From Verrucomicrobiota bacterium (GTDB taxonomy: Bacteria; Verrucomicrobiota; Verrucomicrobiia; Opitutales; Opitutaceae): a stretch of 55,122 nucleotides of DNA. Made by a program: the position numbers and the translations under genes. The stretch spans positions 1 through 55,122 of the forward strand of contig JAQGOP010000033.1 of NCBI GenBank assembly GCA_028293545.1, in the 5' to 3' direction. Below the pieces are notes generated by a model that made no database searches, was not told where the DNA came from, and was given only the letters and a program-made list of their open reading frames with translations. Below, in pieces: positions 1 through 8,083 of the stretch; within the stretch, counting starts at the first letter, position 1, and the number at the start of each line of letters is the position of its first letter.

Positions 1-53
1 CACAGGCGACTTTGACTCGCCTAGTCATGGTTCGAATCCATGTCGGGCAGCCA
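1..53 (+). tRNA. tRNA-Gln (UUG), 3' part
   Basis: The window opens inside a tRNA. The anticodon stem is bases 5-9 paired with 17-21. The seven-base loop 10-16 carries TTG at 12-14, which reads glutamine codons CAA and, by wobble, CAG. A four-base variable loop follows, then a T-arm with a perfect five-base stem (26-30 with 38-42), the 3' acceptor strand, discriminator G and an encoded CCA at 51-53. Discriminator G and an A at the position paired with base 1 fit tRNA-Gln. The D-arm and 5' acceptor lie outside the window. Confidence 0.85.
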
Positions 54-60
54 TTCGACG

Positions 61-110
61 CGGCCTTCGCGATGCTCGTCCTTGCTCATGGCAAGCCATC
101 GCGAAGGTCG
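61..110. repeat. Inverted repeat downstream of the tRNA
   Basis: CGGCCTTCGCGATG (61-74) is nearly the reverse complement of CATCGCGAAGGTCG (97-110), separated by 22 bases. RNA from either strand could form a long hairpin. There is no T-run after it, so it is not a classical terminator. It may help process the tRNA 3' end or be a solitary palindromic repeat. I see no gene in the rest of 111-351. Confidence 0.5.
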
Positions 111-351
111 CGGCGAATGCCCTGAGCAAGCGCAGCGCGTCGACTTGTGGTGAGCTTGCCGATCCAACGGGCTTTCGACTAACGGCACCACAGCTCATTG
201 GCTCTCAGCGTTCGGGGCGGTCCCAGCTAAACAGCGCCTTTATTCCATGTGACCGCGTACCCTCTTGCCGCGCTGAACGTATCCCTGAGCGTCGGTCCAT
301 GAACACGTCGCATTTCCAGAGATCCAACCACCAGCGCCCATCCCCAACGCC

Positions 352-627
352 GTCTTCGTCTACATTCTAGCCTCACTCACCGGTGCCTACTATATCGGCA
401 GCGCTAAAGACGTCAGCCGCGGAATTTGCCTTCATCGCTCAGGTCGCGGCGCCAAATTCACCAGCGACAAACGAGTCGCGAGGTTAGTGTACGTTGAAGG
501 TCCCTTTGATCTGAAGACTGCCATTCAACGCGAGTTTCAACTTAAACGCTGGTCGCGCGCCAAGAAGGAAGCCCTCGTTCTCGGGCAACACGCCGGCCTC
601 CAACAGCTCGCCCGCTCCCGCGATTGA
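352..627 (+). pseudogene. GIY-YIG nuclease-like remnant without start codon
   Basis: The frame 352-627 reads through a small UvrC/I-TevI-like GIY-YIG domain: YIL...YYIG near the start, then a HRSGRGAKFT segment, and a C-terminal REFQLKRWSRAKKEAL block typical of the short stand-alone family of about 90 residues. Two features suggest decay. The open frame begins after a TGA at 286-288 and contains no ATG, GTG or TTG before the domain, whereas an ATG at 299 lies in a different frame that stops before the domain ends. In the D-x-x-x-R-x-x-x-H motif the Arg that is catalytic in I-TevI and UvrC is Gly (DVSRGICLH). I read it as a broken gene. A non-standard start such as ATC cannot be excluded. Confidence 0.6.
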
Positions 628-835
628 CTGAAGTCAGCACAGGTCGAGCACAAACCCCAAAGGCTGGCCCCGTTTTCATCTCTCTCGTGTTCGAACCGCG
701 GTCGCTCGCTGAGACTGACGCAGTACATCGTGGCCTATTGCGCAGGCACCTACTAAGTTCGGATTCGAACCCAGTCTTCGCGCCGAACGTTGACTGGTTA
801 GCATGCTGATGCGAAAACGAAGTCGCCTTAACTGC

Positions 836-3268
836 ATGAATGACACTCCTTCTTCGGATCGTCAGCTGCGGCTCACCGCGGGGCTTGAGTCATTCGGCCA
901 GGACCTGCGGTTCGGCCTTCGCCAGTTGATCAAGGCTCCCAGTTTCGCCATCACGTGCATCGTCACGATCGCGCTCGGGATCGGCGCGTGCACCGCGATC
1001 TACAGCGTCGCCGACAAATATCTTCGGCATCCCATAGATTACGACGAAGCCGAACAGCTCGTCTGGATTTCGGAAACATCACCAAAAGTTCAAAGAGCAG
1101 CCGTGTCACCCGGCAGCCTGCTCGCTTGGCAGACGCAGTCCTCCGTCTTCGCGGAGCTAGCCGGTGCATACTGGGCCGGAAAGATGCAACTGACCGAAGG
1201 TGACCGGCGAGTCCCAGTCGAGGCGTCCTACCTCTCGCTGAATTACCTGCGAATGCTCCGCGTGCGGCCTGAACTCGGGCGGGAATTTTCCCGCGAGGAA
1301 TTCCTGAGCGGCAAGGGCGATGTCGCGATCCTGAACCGCAAGATGTGGCAAAACCGTTTCGGCGGACGCACGGACGTCATCGGTCAAATTATCCATCTTA
1401 ACGAAAAGCCCTACACCGTCGTTGGCGTCGTCACCGATCCGATCAATAACTACGACAACGTTCTCCTGCCATGGGACCTTGCGACGCAGACCGAAGACTT
1501 CACGACGCATAAGCTGGCTGTGCGCGGCCGACTCAAGCCGGGCGCCACGATCGCCCAAGCCCAGGCTGAACTCGATGTGATAGCTGCGCGCGTCGCCGCG
1601 GCGCATCCGGATCTATATAAGGATCGCGGCGTCCGCGTCGAAGGACTGGTGAACATGTTGACCCGCGTTGGCGGCCAATTCGTTTGGCCGCTCGTGGGCG
1701 CAGCGGGGTTGTTGCTGCTCATCGCGTGTGTGAATGTCGCCAACCTGCTCCTCATTCGCGCCAGTGCCCGTCGACGCGAGATCGCGGTGCGGCTCGCGCT
1801 CGGGGCTCGGCGTGGACGATTGATCCGCCAACTTCTCGCCGAGTCGCTTTTGCTTTCCGCGATCGGCGGAACCCTCGGGGTGCTCCTGGCGTGGAGTCTC
1901 GTCGGTCCGCTCGCCGCCGCATCGACGCTGCCACGGTCCGATCGCGTCGTGATTGATGGCTGGGTGCTCGCGACGAGTCTTGGACTGATGGTCGTCACCA
2001 GCGCAGGGATCGGCTTGGTGCCAGCGTGGCAGGCGACGAGTGGCAATTTGACCGATGCCTTGAATGACGGCGGCTATCTATCCAGCGGCGGTCGGCGCCA
2101 ACGCGTGCGCAGCGCGTTCGTGGTGCTTCAAATCGCCAGCGCCTTTGTTCTGCTCGTTGGAACGGGCTTGATGGTGCGATCGCTGCAGGCGCTGCAGCAA
2201 TTCGATCGCGGCCTGACGACGGATCCGGTGTACGTCGTGACGACCCAGCTCGACTCGCGCCGCTCCTACGGCACGCCGGATAAGATCGCGGCATTTTCGC
2301 GCGGCGCGCTCGAACGCATCCAAGGGCTGCCGGGAGTGATGTCGGCAGCCTTCGGCAATGCAGTGGCTCCGGGCAGGGCTTCGTCCGACGGATTCATTAT
2401 CGAGGGACAATCCCGTCCAGCCTTGGCGGACACAGCGCCGTCGACGGATATTTTTGCGGTCACGGCCGACTACTTTCGCGCGCTGGGCATTCCCCTAATC
2501 TCCGGCCGGGATCTGACGGCGAGAGATGGCATCGGTGCGACGTCGGTGGTGCTCATCAACCAGGAAATCGCGCGGAAATATTTTCCCGGCCAGAATCCGG
2601 TGGGCCGGCAGATCTTGCTGCTCGGCGACACGACGTGGAGCGAGATCATCGGCGTGGTCGGCGATGTGCGCAACCCACTCAGGGATGTGACCCCCCAGCT
2701 TTATCGCCCGATCGAGCGCAATACGTCGCAGACACTCTATCTCCTGCTCAAGGTCGCGCACAATTCGCCGGCGCTTTCTCAATCGGTGAGGGACGCGCTC
2801 GCGTCGATTGATCCCGCGATCACGCCGGGCCCGATGCAATCCTTGGAGCAAACGCTCACGGGCAATTGGAATCGTCAGCGGTTCAATATCACGCTGATGG
2901 GCTTATTTTCCGGCGTCGCGCTGGTGCTCGCGACGCTCGGCATTTACGGCGTGACCGCTTATGCCGCGGCGCAACGCACGAGGGAAATCGGCATCCGCAT
3001 GGCGCTCGGCGCGTTGCCGCGCGATGTGCTTGAACTCGTGCTCTACGGCGGAATGCGGGTGGTGGGGATCGGAATCGCGGTCGGTCTTGCCGCAGCCTTC
3101 GTGTCCACGCAAATCCTCGGAGCGTTCCTCTACGGTACGAGCGCGCATGACCCCATGACGCTTCTCGCGATCGCCGTTATTCTCTCACTTACGAGCTTGG
3201 CCGCGTGTCTGATTCCCGCTCGCCGTGCCGCAAAGATCGAACCACTCATCGCGCTACGCCACGACTAG
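836..3268 (+). CDS. ADOP-type duplicated ABC permease (MacB/FtsX fold)
   Basis: 810-residue inner-membrane protein of the orphan permease family first noted in acidobacteria. A short cytoplasmic lead containing the family phrase LRFGLRQLIKAPSF precedes the first membrane helix (ITCIVTIALGIGACTAI). Two MacB-like periplasmic domains and two FtsX-like helical bundles follow, the first bundle ending in RREIAVRLALGARR and the second in TREIGIRMALGALPRD. This tandem FtsX signature is diagnostic. The usual partners, a MacB/LolD ATPase and a membrane-fusion protein, are absent nearby, as is normal for this family. The ATG at 836 is preferred because the family usually begins shortly before this phrase; an upstream in-frame ATG exists at 803. 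Substrate unknown. Confidence 0.85.
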   Translation: MNDTPSSDRQLRLTAGLESFGQDLRFGLRQLIKAPSFAITCIVTIALGIGACTAIYSVADKYLRHPIDYDEAEQLVWISETSPKVQRAAVSPGSLLAWQTQSSVFAELAGAYWAGKMQLTEGDRRVPVEASYLSLNYLRMLRVRPELGREFSREEFLSGKGDVAILNRKMWQNRFGGRTDVIGQIIHLNEKPYTVVGVVTDPINNYDNVLLPWDLATQTEDFTTHKLAVRGRLKPGATIAQAQAELDVIAARVAAAHPDLYKDRGVRVEGLVNMLTRVGGQFVWPLVGAAGLLLLIACVNVANLLLIRASARRREIAVRLALGARRGRLIRQLLAESLLLSAIGGTLGVLLAWSLVGPLAAASTLPRSDRVVIDGWVLATSLGLMVVTSAGIGLVPAWQATSGNLTDALNDGGYLSSGGRRQRVRSAFVVLQIASAFVLLVGTGLMVRSLQALQQFDRGLTTDPVYVVTTQLDSRRSYGTPDKIAAFSRGALERIQGLPGVMSAAFGNAVAPGRASSDGFIIEGQSRPALADTAPSTDIFAVTADYFRALGIPLISGRDLTARDGIGATSVVLINQEIARKYFPGQNPVGRQILLLGDTTWSEIIGVVGDVRNPLRDVTPQLYRPIERNTSQTLYLLLKVAHNSPALSQSVRDALASIDPAITPGPMQSLEQTLTGNWNRQRFNITLMGLFSGVALVLATLGIYGVTAYAAAQRTREIGIRMALGALPRDVLELVLYGGMRVVGIGIAVGLAAAFVSTQILGAFLYGTSAHDPMTLLAIAVILSLTSLAACLIPARRAAKIEPLIALRHD

Positions 3269-3299
3269 CCGCCGCAGACGAGCGCGAGCGAACGGATTA

Positions 3300-3436
3300 A
3301 ATTGAACAGAGGGTAACGAAGAGATCCGGGTTTAATGGAACGAGTGTCCGGGCACCGACTTAAAATCAGGAGCCATGGAAACCTGGGCTCAGACGAACTG
3401 AACCCTTTTGTTGCCTTCGTTACCTTCTGTTCAATT
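3300..3436. repeat. 137-bp element with 22-bp terminal inverted repeats (GAACAGAAGG family)
   Basis: AATTGAACAGAGGGTAACGA (from 3300) and its reverse complement at 3415-3436 match at 21 of 22 positions. The interior has no coding potential that I recognise. The same ends recur in a longer copy at 43391-43565, so this is a dispersed non-autonomous element. It lies just after the ADOP permease stop codon. I see nothing identifiable between 3437 and 3694. Confidence 0.7.
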
Positions 3437-3694
3437 CAAATTTCCCGATGGGTCCTGCACCAACTAATATCGAGCACAGGCATGCTAGATGACGCCGACA
3501 TTCTCGGCGCGTGCACTGCGCTTAATGATTAATGTGAATTTATAGCCGCGGGTTGCTGGCGGTTGCTTGACCAAGTTGTAACCCGTGCTAGCGAGATTTG
3601 GTGTCGCACCCCTCCCCAGATCAAAGGCGCATTGTCGAATTGGAAAACGATTCGGATCGCGATGGAACGCTGTATTACCGATCTGTCCCCGCGG

Positions 3695-4171
3695 TCACTT
3701 GTTCCTCGGCAGCGTAATCACATAGTTGGCGCGGGCGGAAACTAAGAACTCCTCGGCGGCTCGATTGACCGAATCGTGGGTGAGGTTGACAAAGACTTGG
3801 TGACGTTCGCGCAGGCGGGCGAGTGTGGTCGGGTCGGCTTGCGCACGCGAGAGCCGGTTGACCCACCATGCGTTGTCATTCTCCGCGGCCGGGATCTCCG
3901 TGCGCGTGCGCCAGATTTTTCGGAAACGTTCGAACTCCTCCACCGTAACTCCCGCGGTCGCCAAATGGTTGGCCGTGGCGATCGTGAGTTCCGTGATTTC
4001 CTGCGCCCGCGACGGTGGCAGGCTGAGGTTTGCGACTATGGCCTGAAAGACATTGGGCTGACGGCCCAAATTGACGGACGGCGAATAGGTGACCCCCAGT
4101 TGCTCGCGCAACTGCACGCGCAGCCGTTCCTCCAGGATGTCCGCGGCGATCTGCAGTGCCGGTAGTGCCGG
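3695..4171 (-). pseudogene. M16 (pitrilysin-like) peptidase C-terminal remnant
   Basis: About 158 residues on the minus strand match the last part of M16 zinc-peptidase domains: PALQIAADILEERLRVQLRE, then QLGVTYSP, the usual C-terminal half-barrel core, and a final ANYVITLPRNK. The zinc motif HxxEH, most of the roughly 400-900 residue family length and any proper start codon are missing. Upstream the frame runs into low-complexity repeat DNA (about 4200-4330, containing copies of the phrase CGAAATCCG). It is a 5'-deleted fragment and probably non-functional. Confidence 0.7.
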
Positions 4172-4367
4172 TTCTCCTTCACCCATCGGCAATCCCCAGG
4201 CACCGCGCCTGAGGTTTGGCACCGGATCCCACGAGCCGCTCCGGGTTTGGTCTCTCCGCAATCCGAAATCCGAAATCCGCAATTCCCAAGCGCCGCGCCT
4301 GGGCCTTTGTACGGTGGACCATGGTCCAATAGAATTCGGGCGTTCGCGCACGTAAGCTGGGGACGAA

Positions 4368-4811
4368 ATGAAAACGCTCATTACGTCTCTTGTCATCCTG
4401 TGTGCCGCCGGTTTCACCGGCTGCAGCACGTTCAACTCGCGCGCCCAGGCAAAGTCCGCGGCCTTTAATGCCCTGCCGGCGCAAACCCAGCAGCGGCTCG
4501 AAAAGGGAAAGGTCACGGTTGGCGATTCCCAAGACATGGTCTTCATCGCCCTCGACAAGCCCGATGCCACCCGGAACATCACCACGGCGAACGGTCCTGA
4601 GACCGTTTGGATCTACAAAAGCTATTGGCAGAATTACGCCGGCACCGGCTGGGTCGGCTGGCATCGTTACTACGAGCCCCAGTTTGGCGGCGCTTACGCG
4701 TTCTATCATCAGCAGGTGCCGCTGGCGCTCAGCACCACGCGCAGCGCTGATGTGATTCGCGTCACGTTCAAGAACGGCAAGGTCGTCGCGGTCAACCAGG
4801 CGGCCACGTGA
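4368..4811 (+). CDS. Small outer-membrane lipoprotein, BamE/SmpA-like
   Basis: 147 residues. A signal sequence ends in a lipobox with FTGC at residues 16-19, so Cys19 should be lipidated. The body contains a stretch resembling the SmpA/OmlA (BamE) fold: KGKVTVGDSQDMVFIALDKP followed by TVWIY and a C-terminal VIRVTFKNGKVVAV strand. Proteins of this type sit in the envelope; whether this one belongs to the Bam complex or is one of the many small paralogues is unknown. It is followed after 29 bases by the ECF sigma gene in the same direction, so co-transcription is possible. Confidence 0.7.
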   Translation: MKTLITSLVILCAAGFTGCSTFNSRAQAKSAAFNALPAQTQQRLEKGKVTVGDSQDMVFIALDKPDATRNITTANGPETVWIYKSYWQNYAGTGWVGWHRYYEPQFGGAYAFYHQQVPLALSTTRSADVIRVTFKNGKVVAVNQAAT

Positions 4812-4840
4812 ACGGTCCCGTTTCCCGCTAATCCCCGGCC

Positions 4841-5554
4841 ATGAAACCAAATCACAAACCCAGCGGCGGAACCATTGCGCCGCTGGGCGCCCCGTTGTCG
4901 TTCCGAGCGAACTCGGATGCCTCCCGCGACCGGATGCTCGTTGCCCGTATCAAGGATGGAGATGACTCCGCCTTCGCCGAAATCGTGACGCACTACCGTG
5001 CGCGCGTCTACGCCATCGCCCACCGGCAGATGGGCAATCACCATGACGCGGAGGAAGCGACGCAGGATGCGTTCGTCAGCGCGCTTCGCGGCCTCGTCGG
5101 TTTTCGCGGCCACTCAAGTTTCGCGACGTGGCTCTTCACGATCACCACCAACCTCACCCGCAATCGCTATTGGTACTGGTGGCGCCGCAAGCGGCACCAG
5201 ATGGTTTCGCTTGACGCTCCCGTGGGATTTGAGGGCACGATCACTTTCAACGACGTGATCCCCGCGGAGGACGACTCTCCCTACGCCGCCGCCGTTTCCC
5301 AGGATTTCCTCGAACAAATCGCGACCGGGATGAAGGGGCTGTCCCCGCACCTCCGTGAGACCCTCGAGCTGAAGACCGTCCAGGATCTCTCGTACGAAGA
5401 GATCGCGAAGACCCTCAACCTTTCGCTGGGGACCGTGAAGAGCCGAATTTCCCGCGCGCGCGAGCAACTGCGAGCGCAGGCTTTGATAGCCACGCCGGAT
5501 GGACTCGAGGCCGGGGAGTCGAGCGAACTCCCGCACTGCGGTTTCCAATCATGA
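4841..5554 (+). CDS. ECF-type RNA polymerase sigma factor
   Basis: 237 residues. Region sigma-2 spans about 28-105 with HHDAEEATQDAFVSALRGL and the -10 recognition segment FATWLFTITTNLTRNRY. Sigma-4 spans about 165-215 with LSPHLRETLEL, the helix-turn-helix LSYEEIAKTLNLSLGTVKSR and RAREQL. An N-terminal lead of about 27 residues is not part of the family core. The last codon and stop overlap the next gene as ATGA (5551-5554), implying translational coupling to a TolC-type gene. No anti-sigma factor is encoded beside it, which is unusual for RpoE-like factors. Presumably it directs transcription of the downstream efflux operon. Confidence 0.9.
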   Translation: MKPNHKPSGGTIAPLGAPLSFRANSDASRDRMLVARIKDGDDSAFAEIVTHYRARVYAIAHRQMGNHHDAEEATQDAFVSALRGLVGFRGHSSFATWLFTITTNLTRNRYWYWWRRKRHQMVSLDAPVGFEGTITFNDVIPAEDDSPYAAAVSQDFLEQIATGMKGLSPHLRETLELKTVQDLSYEEIAKTLNLSLGTVKSRISRAREQLRAQALIATPDGLEAGESSELPHCGFQS

Positions 5555-6975
5555 TTCAGCTTCCTGCCACCGCTTGCTCTCCCCGCGCTCGCGACGTCCG
5601 CCGCGGATGTTCGCGTGGAATTAAGCTTTCGCTGATGGTCCTGCTGGCGGGATGCGCGCACTATCGGCCGCAGCCGTTGACGCACGCAGCCGTGGCGCAG
5701 CCTTCGCTGGCGCCGGATTGGGCCGCACTTCGCACGCAGGCGAACGAGATTCATCACCCGTTATTGCGCCCGATCGAACTGGATCCAGATCAGGGAATTT
5801 CGCCCGACGGGGTCGCGGTCCTCACTGTCCTCCTCAATCCGGCGCTTCGCGCCGTACGCGACCAACGCGGCCTCGCCGCCGCGCAGCTGCTTCAAGCCGG
5901 CATCCTGCCGAATCCGCAGCTGTCGGCCAACGTCGCGCCAGTGGTGAGCGGCGGCGGGCCGGGCTCGTCGTTCACGGCTTTCGGAGCCGGCCTCGCGATG
6001 GACGTGCAGGCGCTCATCCAGCGCGGAGCAAAACGGACGGCGGCGAAGGCGAACGTCGAAGCCATCGACCTCGATGTCGCGTGGCAGGAATGGCAGGCGG
6101 CGGAAGCCGCGAAGGTCGCAGTGTATCAGCTATCGGCGGACGAAGCCCAATTGGCGCTCGCCGTGGAAAACGACCAGCGGCTCGCGGAAAATCTCGCGCT
6201 GGTGCGGAAAGCCGTCGCCACGCACGATCAAACGGTGGTCGAGCTGGCGACGGCGGACGCCGCCGGCCAGAGCGCGCACGCGACCCGGCTCCAGTTGGAA
6301 CAGGCGGTCGCGAGTGATCGGCTGATTCTCAATGAAACGATCGGCTTGCCGCCCGCGACGTCCCTGCGCCTCCGCGACAGCGCGCTTCCCTCGCAGATCG
6401 ACCCGCCGTCCGCCGCGGAACTCGACGCCACCCTTGAGTCGCGGCGACTCGATCTCCTGGCATTGAAACGCGGCTACGAGAGCCAGGAGGCGACGCTGCG
6501 CGCCTCGGTGCTCGGGCAATTTCCCAAGCTTTCCCTCGGCGTCAGCACATCGCAGGACAATTCCCGGGTGCGCGCGATGGGACCGACGATCGCATTCGAC
6601 CTGCCGATCGTCGACCGGAACCAAGGCGCGATTGCGAGTGACAAGGCGACGCGGCAGCGGCTGTTCGACGAATATGTGAGCCGAGTCTTTGCGGCGCACA
6701 GCCAGGTCGCCCGACAGCTCGCGGACATTCGCGCGCTCAACGCGCAGATCGCGGCCGCCGAGGCCGCGGTGGTCGTGCTGCAACGCCAGGTGGACACCTA
6801 TCGCCTCGCAGCCGACGCCCACAATCTCGACGCCTTCAGCTTCTATTCGGCGCAAGGCAACCTGAGCCTGCGGCGGCTCGATGTCCTAAAATTGAAGACC
6901 CAGCTCGTCACCAGCCGAGTGGCCCTCGAGCTGGCCGCGGGCCGCTATCTACCCACCGAGACAACCCCTTTATGA
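5551..6975 (+). CDS. TolC-family outer-membrane efflux lipoprotein
   Basis: 474 residues. The N-terminus has an Arg-rich lead and a lipobox LLAGC with Cys35, so the protein is probably a lipid-anchored outer-membrane factor of the NodT/CusC type. The body is two repeats of long alpha-helices. LNPALRAVRDQRGLAAAQLL with GILPNPQLSANV marks the first, and the second contains LDLLALKRGYESQEATLRAS and GPTIAFDLPIVDRNQGAIAS. It would form the outer-membrane channel for the adaptor and pump encoded next. It overlaps the sigma-factor gene by ATGA at its start and the adaptor gene by ATGA at its end, so the cluster is translationally coupled throughout. Confidence 0.88.
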   Translation: MIQLPATACSPRARDVRRGCSRGIKLSLMVLLAGCAHYRPQPLTHAAVAQPSLAPDWAALRTQANEIHHPLLRPIELDPDQGISPDGVAVLTVLLNPALRAVRDQRGLAAAQLLQAGILPNPQLSANVAPVVSGGGPGSSFTAFGAGLAMDVQALIQRGAKRTAAKANVEAIDLDVAWQEWQAAEAAKVAVYQLSADEAQLALAVENDQRLAENLALVRKAVATHDQTVVELATADAAGQSAHATRLQLEQAVASDRLILNETIGLPPATSLRLRDSALPSQIDPPSAAELDATLESRRLDLLALKRGYESQEATLRASVLGQFPKLSLGVSTSQDNSRVRAMGPTIAFDLPIVDRNQGAIASDKATRQRLFDEYVSRVFAAHSQVARQLADIRALNAQIAAAEAAVVVLQRQVDTYRLAADAHNLDAFSFYSAQGNLSLRRLDVLKLKTQLVTSRVALELAAGRYLPTETTPL

Positions 6976-8078
6976 ACGCTCACTCGAAACTATCCGATCC
7001 ATTGAAACACCGCCGCGCGATGGGCTGGACCGGCGGCGGCTTGCTGCTCGCGGCGCTTGCCCTCGGCTCTTGGTGGCTGCACCGCGCGGCGCCGCCCGCC
7101 GCCGCAGCGCCGGCCGCGACAACGACGAACGCGCAGGTCACGGTCGCGCCGATCGCATCGTCGCGCATCACGACGACCGCGATTTCCTATGGCAACGTCG
7201 TCGCACGGCCCGGCCAATCGATCACGCTGTCGCTGCCGTTCGAATGCGTCGTGCGTCACGTGCTCGTTGCGCCTGGCGAATCCGTCGCGAACGGCCAGCC
7301 CACGCTGGAAGTCGGCCCCAGCCCGGCCACCAGCTTAAAGATCGGGCAGGCCAAGGCCGCGCTCGACACCGCTAAAACTGAACTGCAGCAGACGGGGCAG
7401 CGTTTCGACCTGAACCTCGCGACCAACCTCGAGCTTTCACAGGCGCGGATGGCCGCCGATACCGCGCGGCTCAACTGGGAAAACCTCTCCGGCATCGCAG
7501 CCCAGGCGCACGCGGTTTCCACGCTCTCCGCCATCGTGGGCAAAGTCCTCGTGCAGGAAGGGCAATTCGTGCCCGCGGGTCTGCCGCTACTCGAACTCAT
7601 TCCTCACGACCAGATCGAAGTGAAGTTCGGCGTCGAACCGGGCGACGAAACTTCCCTCAAGGCGGGCGACGCAGTGAAGCTGTACCGCATCGCCGGGCCG
7701 CAATCGGCGGCGATCGAAGGCACGATCCGCGTCGTCACGCACCGGATCAGTCCCGATACCCAACTCGTCGATGTCTATGTTACGCCTCCCCCGGGCGCCC
7801 CGCTCCTGCTCGACGATTATCTCCGGGGTGAATTCGGCCTCGCCTCGACCGTAGGGCTGGTCGTCCCGCGCGCGGCCGTGCTGCCGGAGGGAAATGCGAA
7901 TGTCCTCTATACGGTCAGCAGTGGCCACGCCGTGCGGCATGCGGTGCAACTCGGCCTGCAGACCAACCAGCAAGTCCAAGTCGTCGGCGCGAGCCTCCAG
8001 GCCGGCCAGCAAATCGTGGTGGTCGGCAATCACGAGTTGAGCGACGGCATGGCGGTTACGGTCGCCGCCCAACCCTGA
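6972..8078 (+). CDS. RND efflux periplasmic adaptor (membrane-fusion protein)
   Basis: 368 residues with a single N-terminal membrane segment (GGGLLLAALALGSWWL) and an Ala/Pro/Thr-rich linker. A barrel-sandwich (lipoyl) domain follows, split by a short helical hairpin: VVRHVLVAPGESVANGQP in the first half and LSAIVGKVLVQEGQFVPAG in the second. Beta-barrel and membrane-proximal domains complete it (AVTVAAQP at the end). Its start overlaps the TolC gene stop, and the pump gene begins 6 bases after its stop. It bridges the inner-membrane pump and the outer-membrane channel. Confidence 0.88.
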   Translation: MNAHSKLSDPLKHRRAMGWTGGGLLLAALALGSWWLHRAAPPAAAAPAATTTNAQVTVAPIASSRITTTAISYGNVVARPGQSITLSLPFECVVRHVLVAPGESVANGQPTLEVGPSPATSLKIGQAKAALDTAKTELQQTGQRFDLNLATNLELSQARMAADTARLNWENLSGIAAQAHAVSTLSAIVGKVLVQEGQFVPAGLPLLELIPHDQIEVKFGVEPGDETSLKAGDAVKLYRIAGPQSAAIEGTIRVVTHRISPDTQLVDVYVTPPPGAPLLLDDYLRGEFGLASTVGLVVPRAAVLPEGNANVLYTVSSGHAVRHAVQLGLQTNQQVQVVGASLQAGQQIVVVGNHELSDGMAVTVAAQP

Positions 8079-8083
8079 ACCCC

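Noticed and set aside
755..785. GGATTCGAACC, the inverse of a tRNA T-loop, as a possible second tRNA or attachment site.
   Set aside because: Only 11 bases match, the T-stem does not pair properly and no anticodon or acceptor arm can be built.
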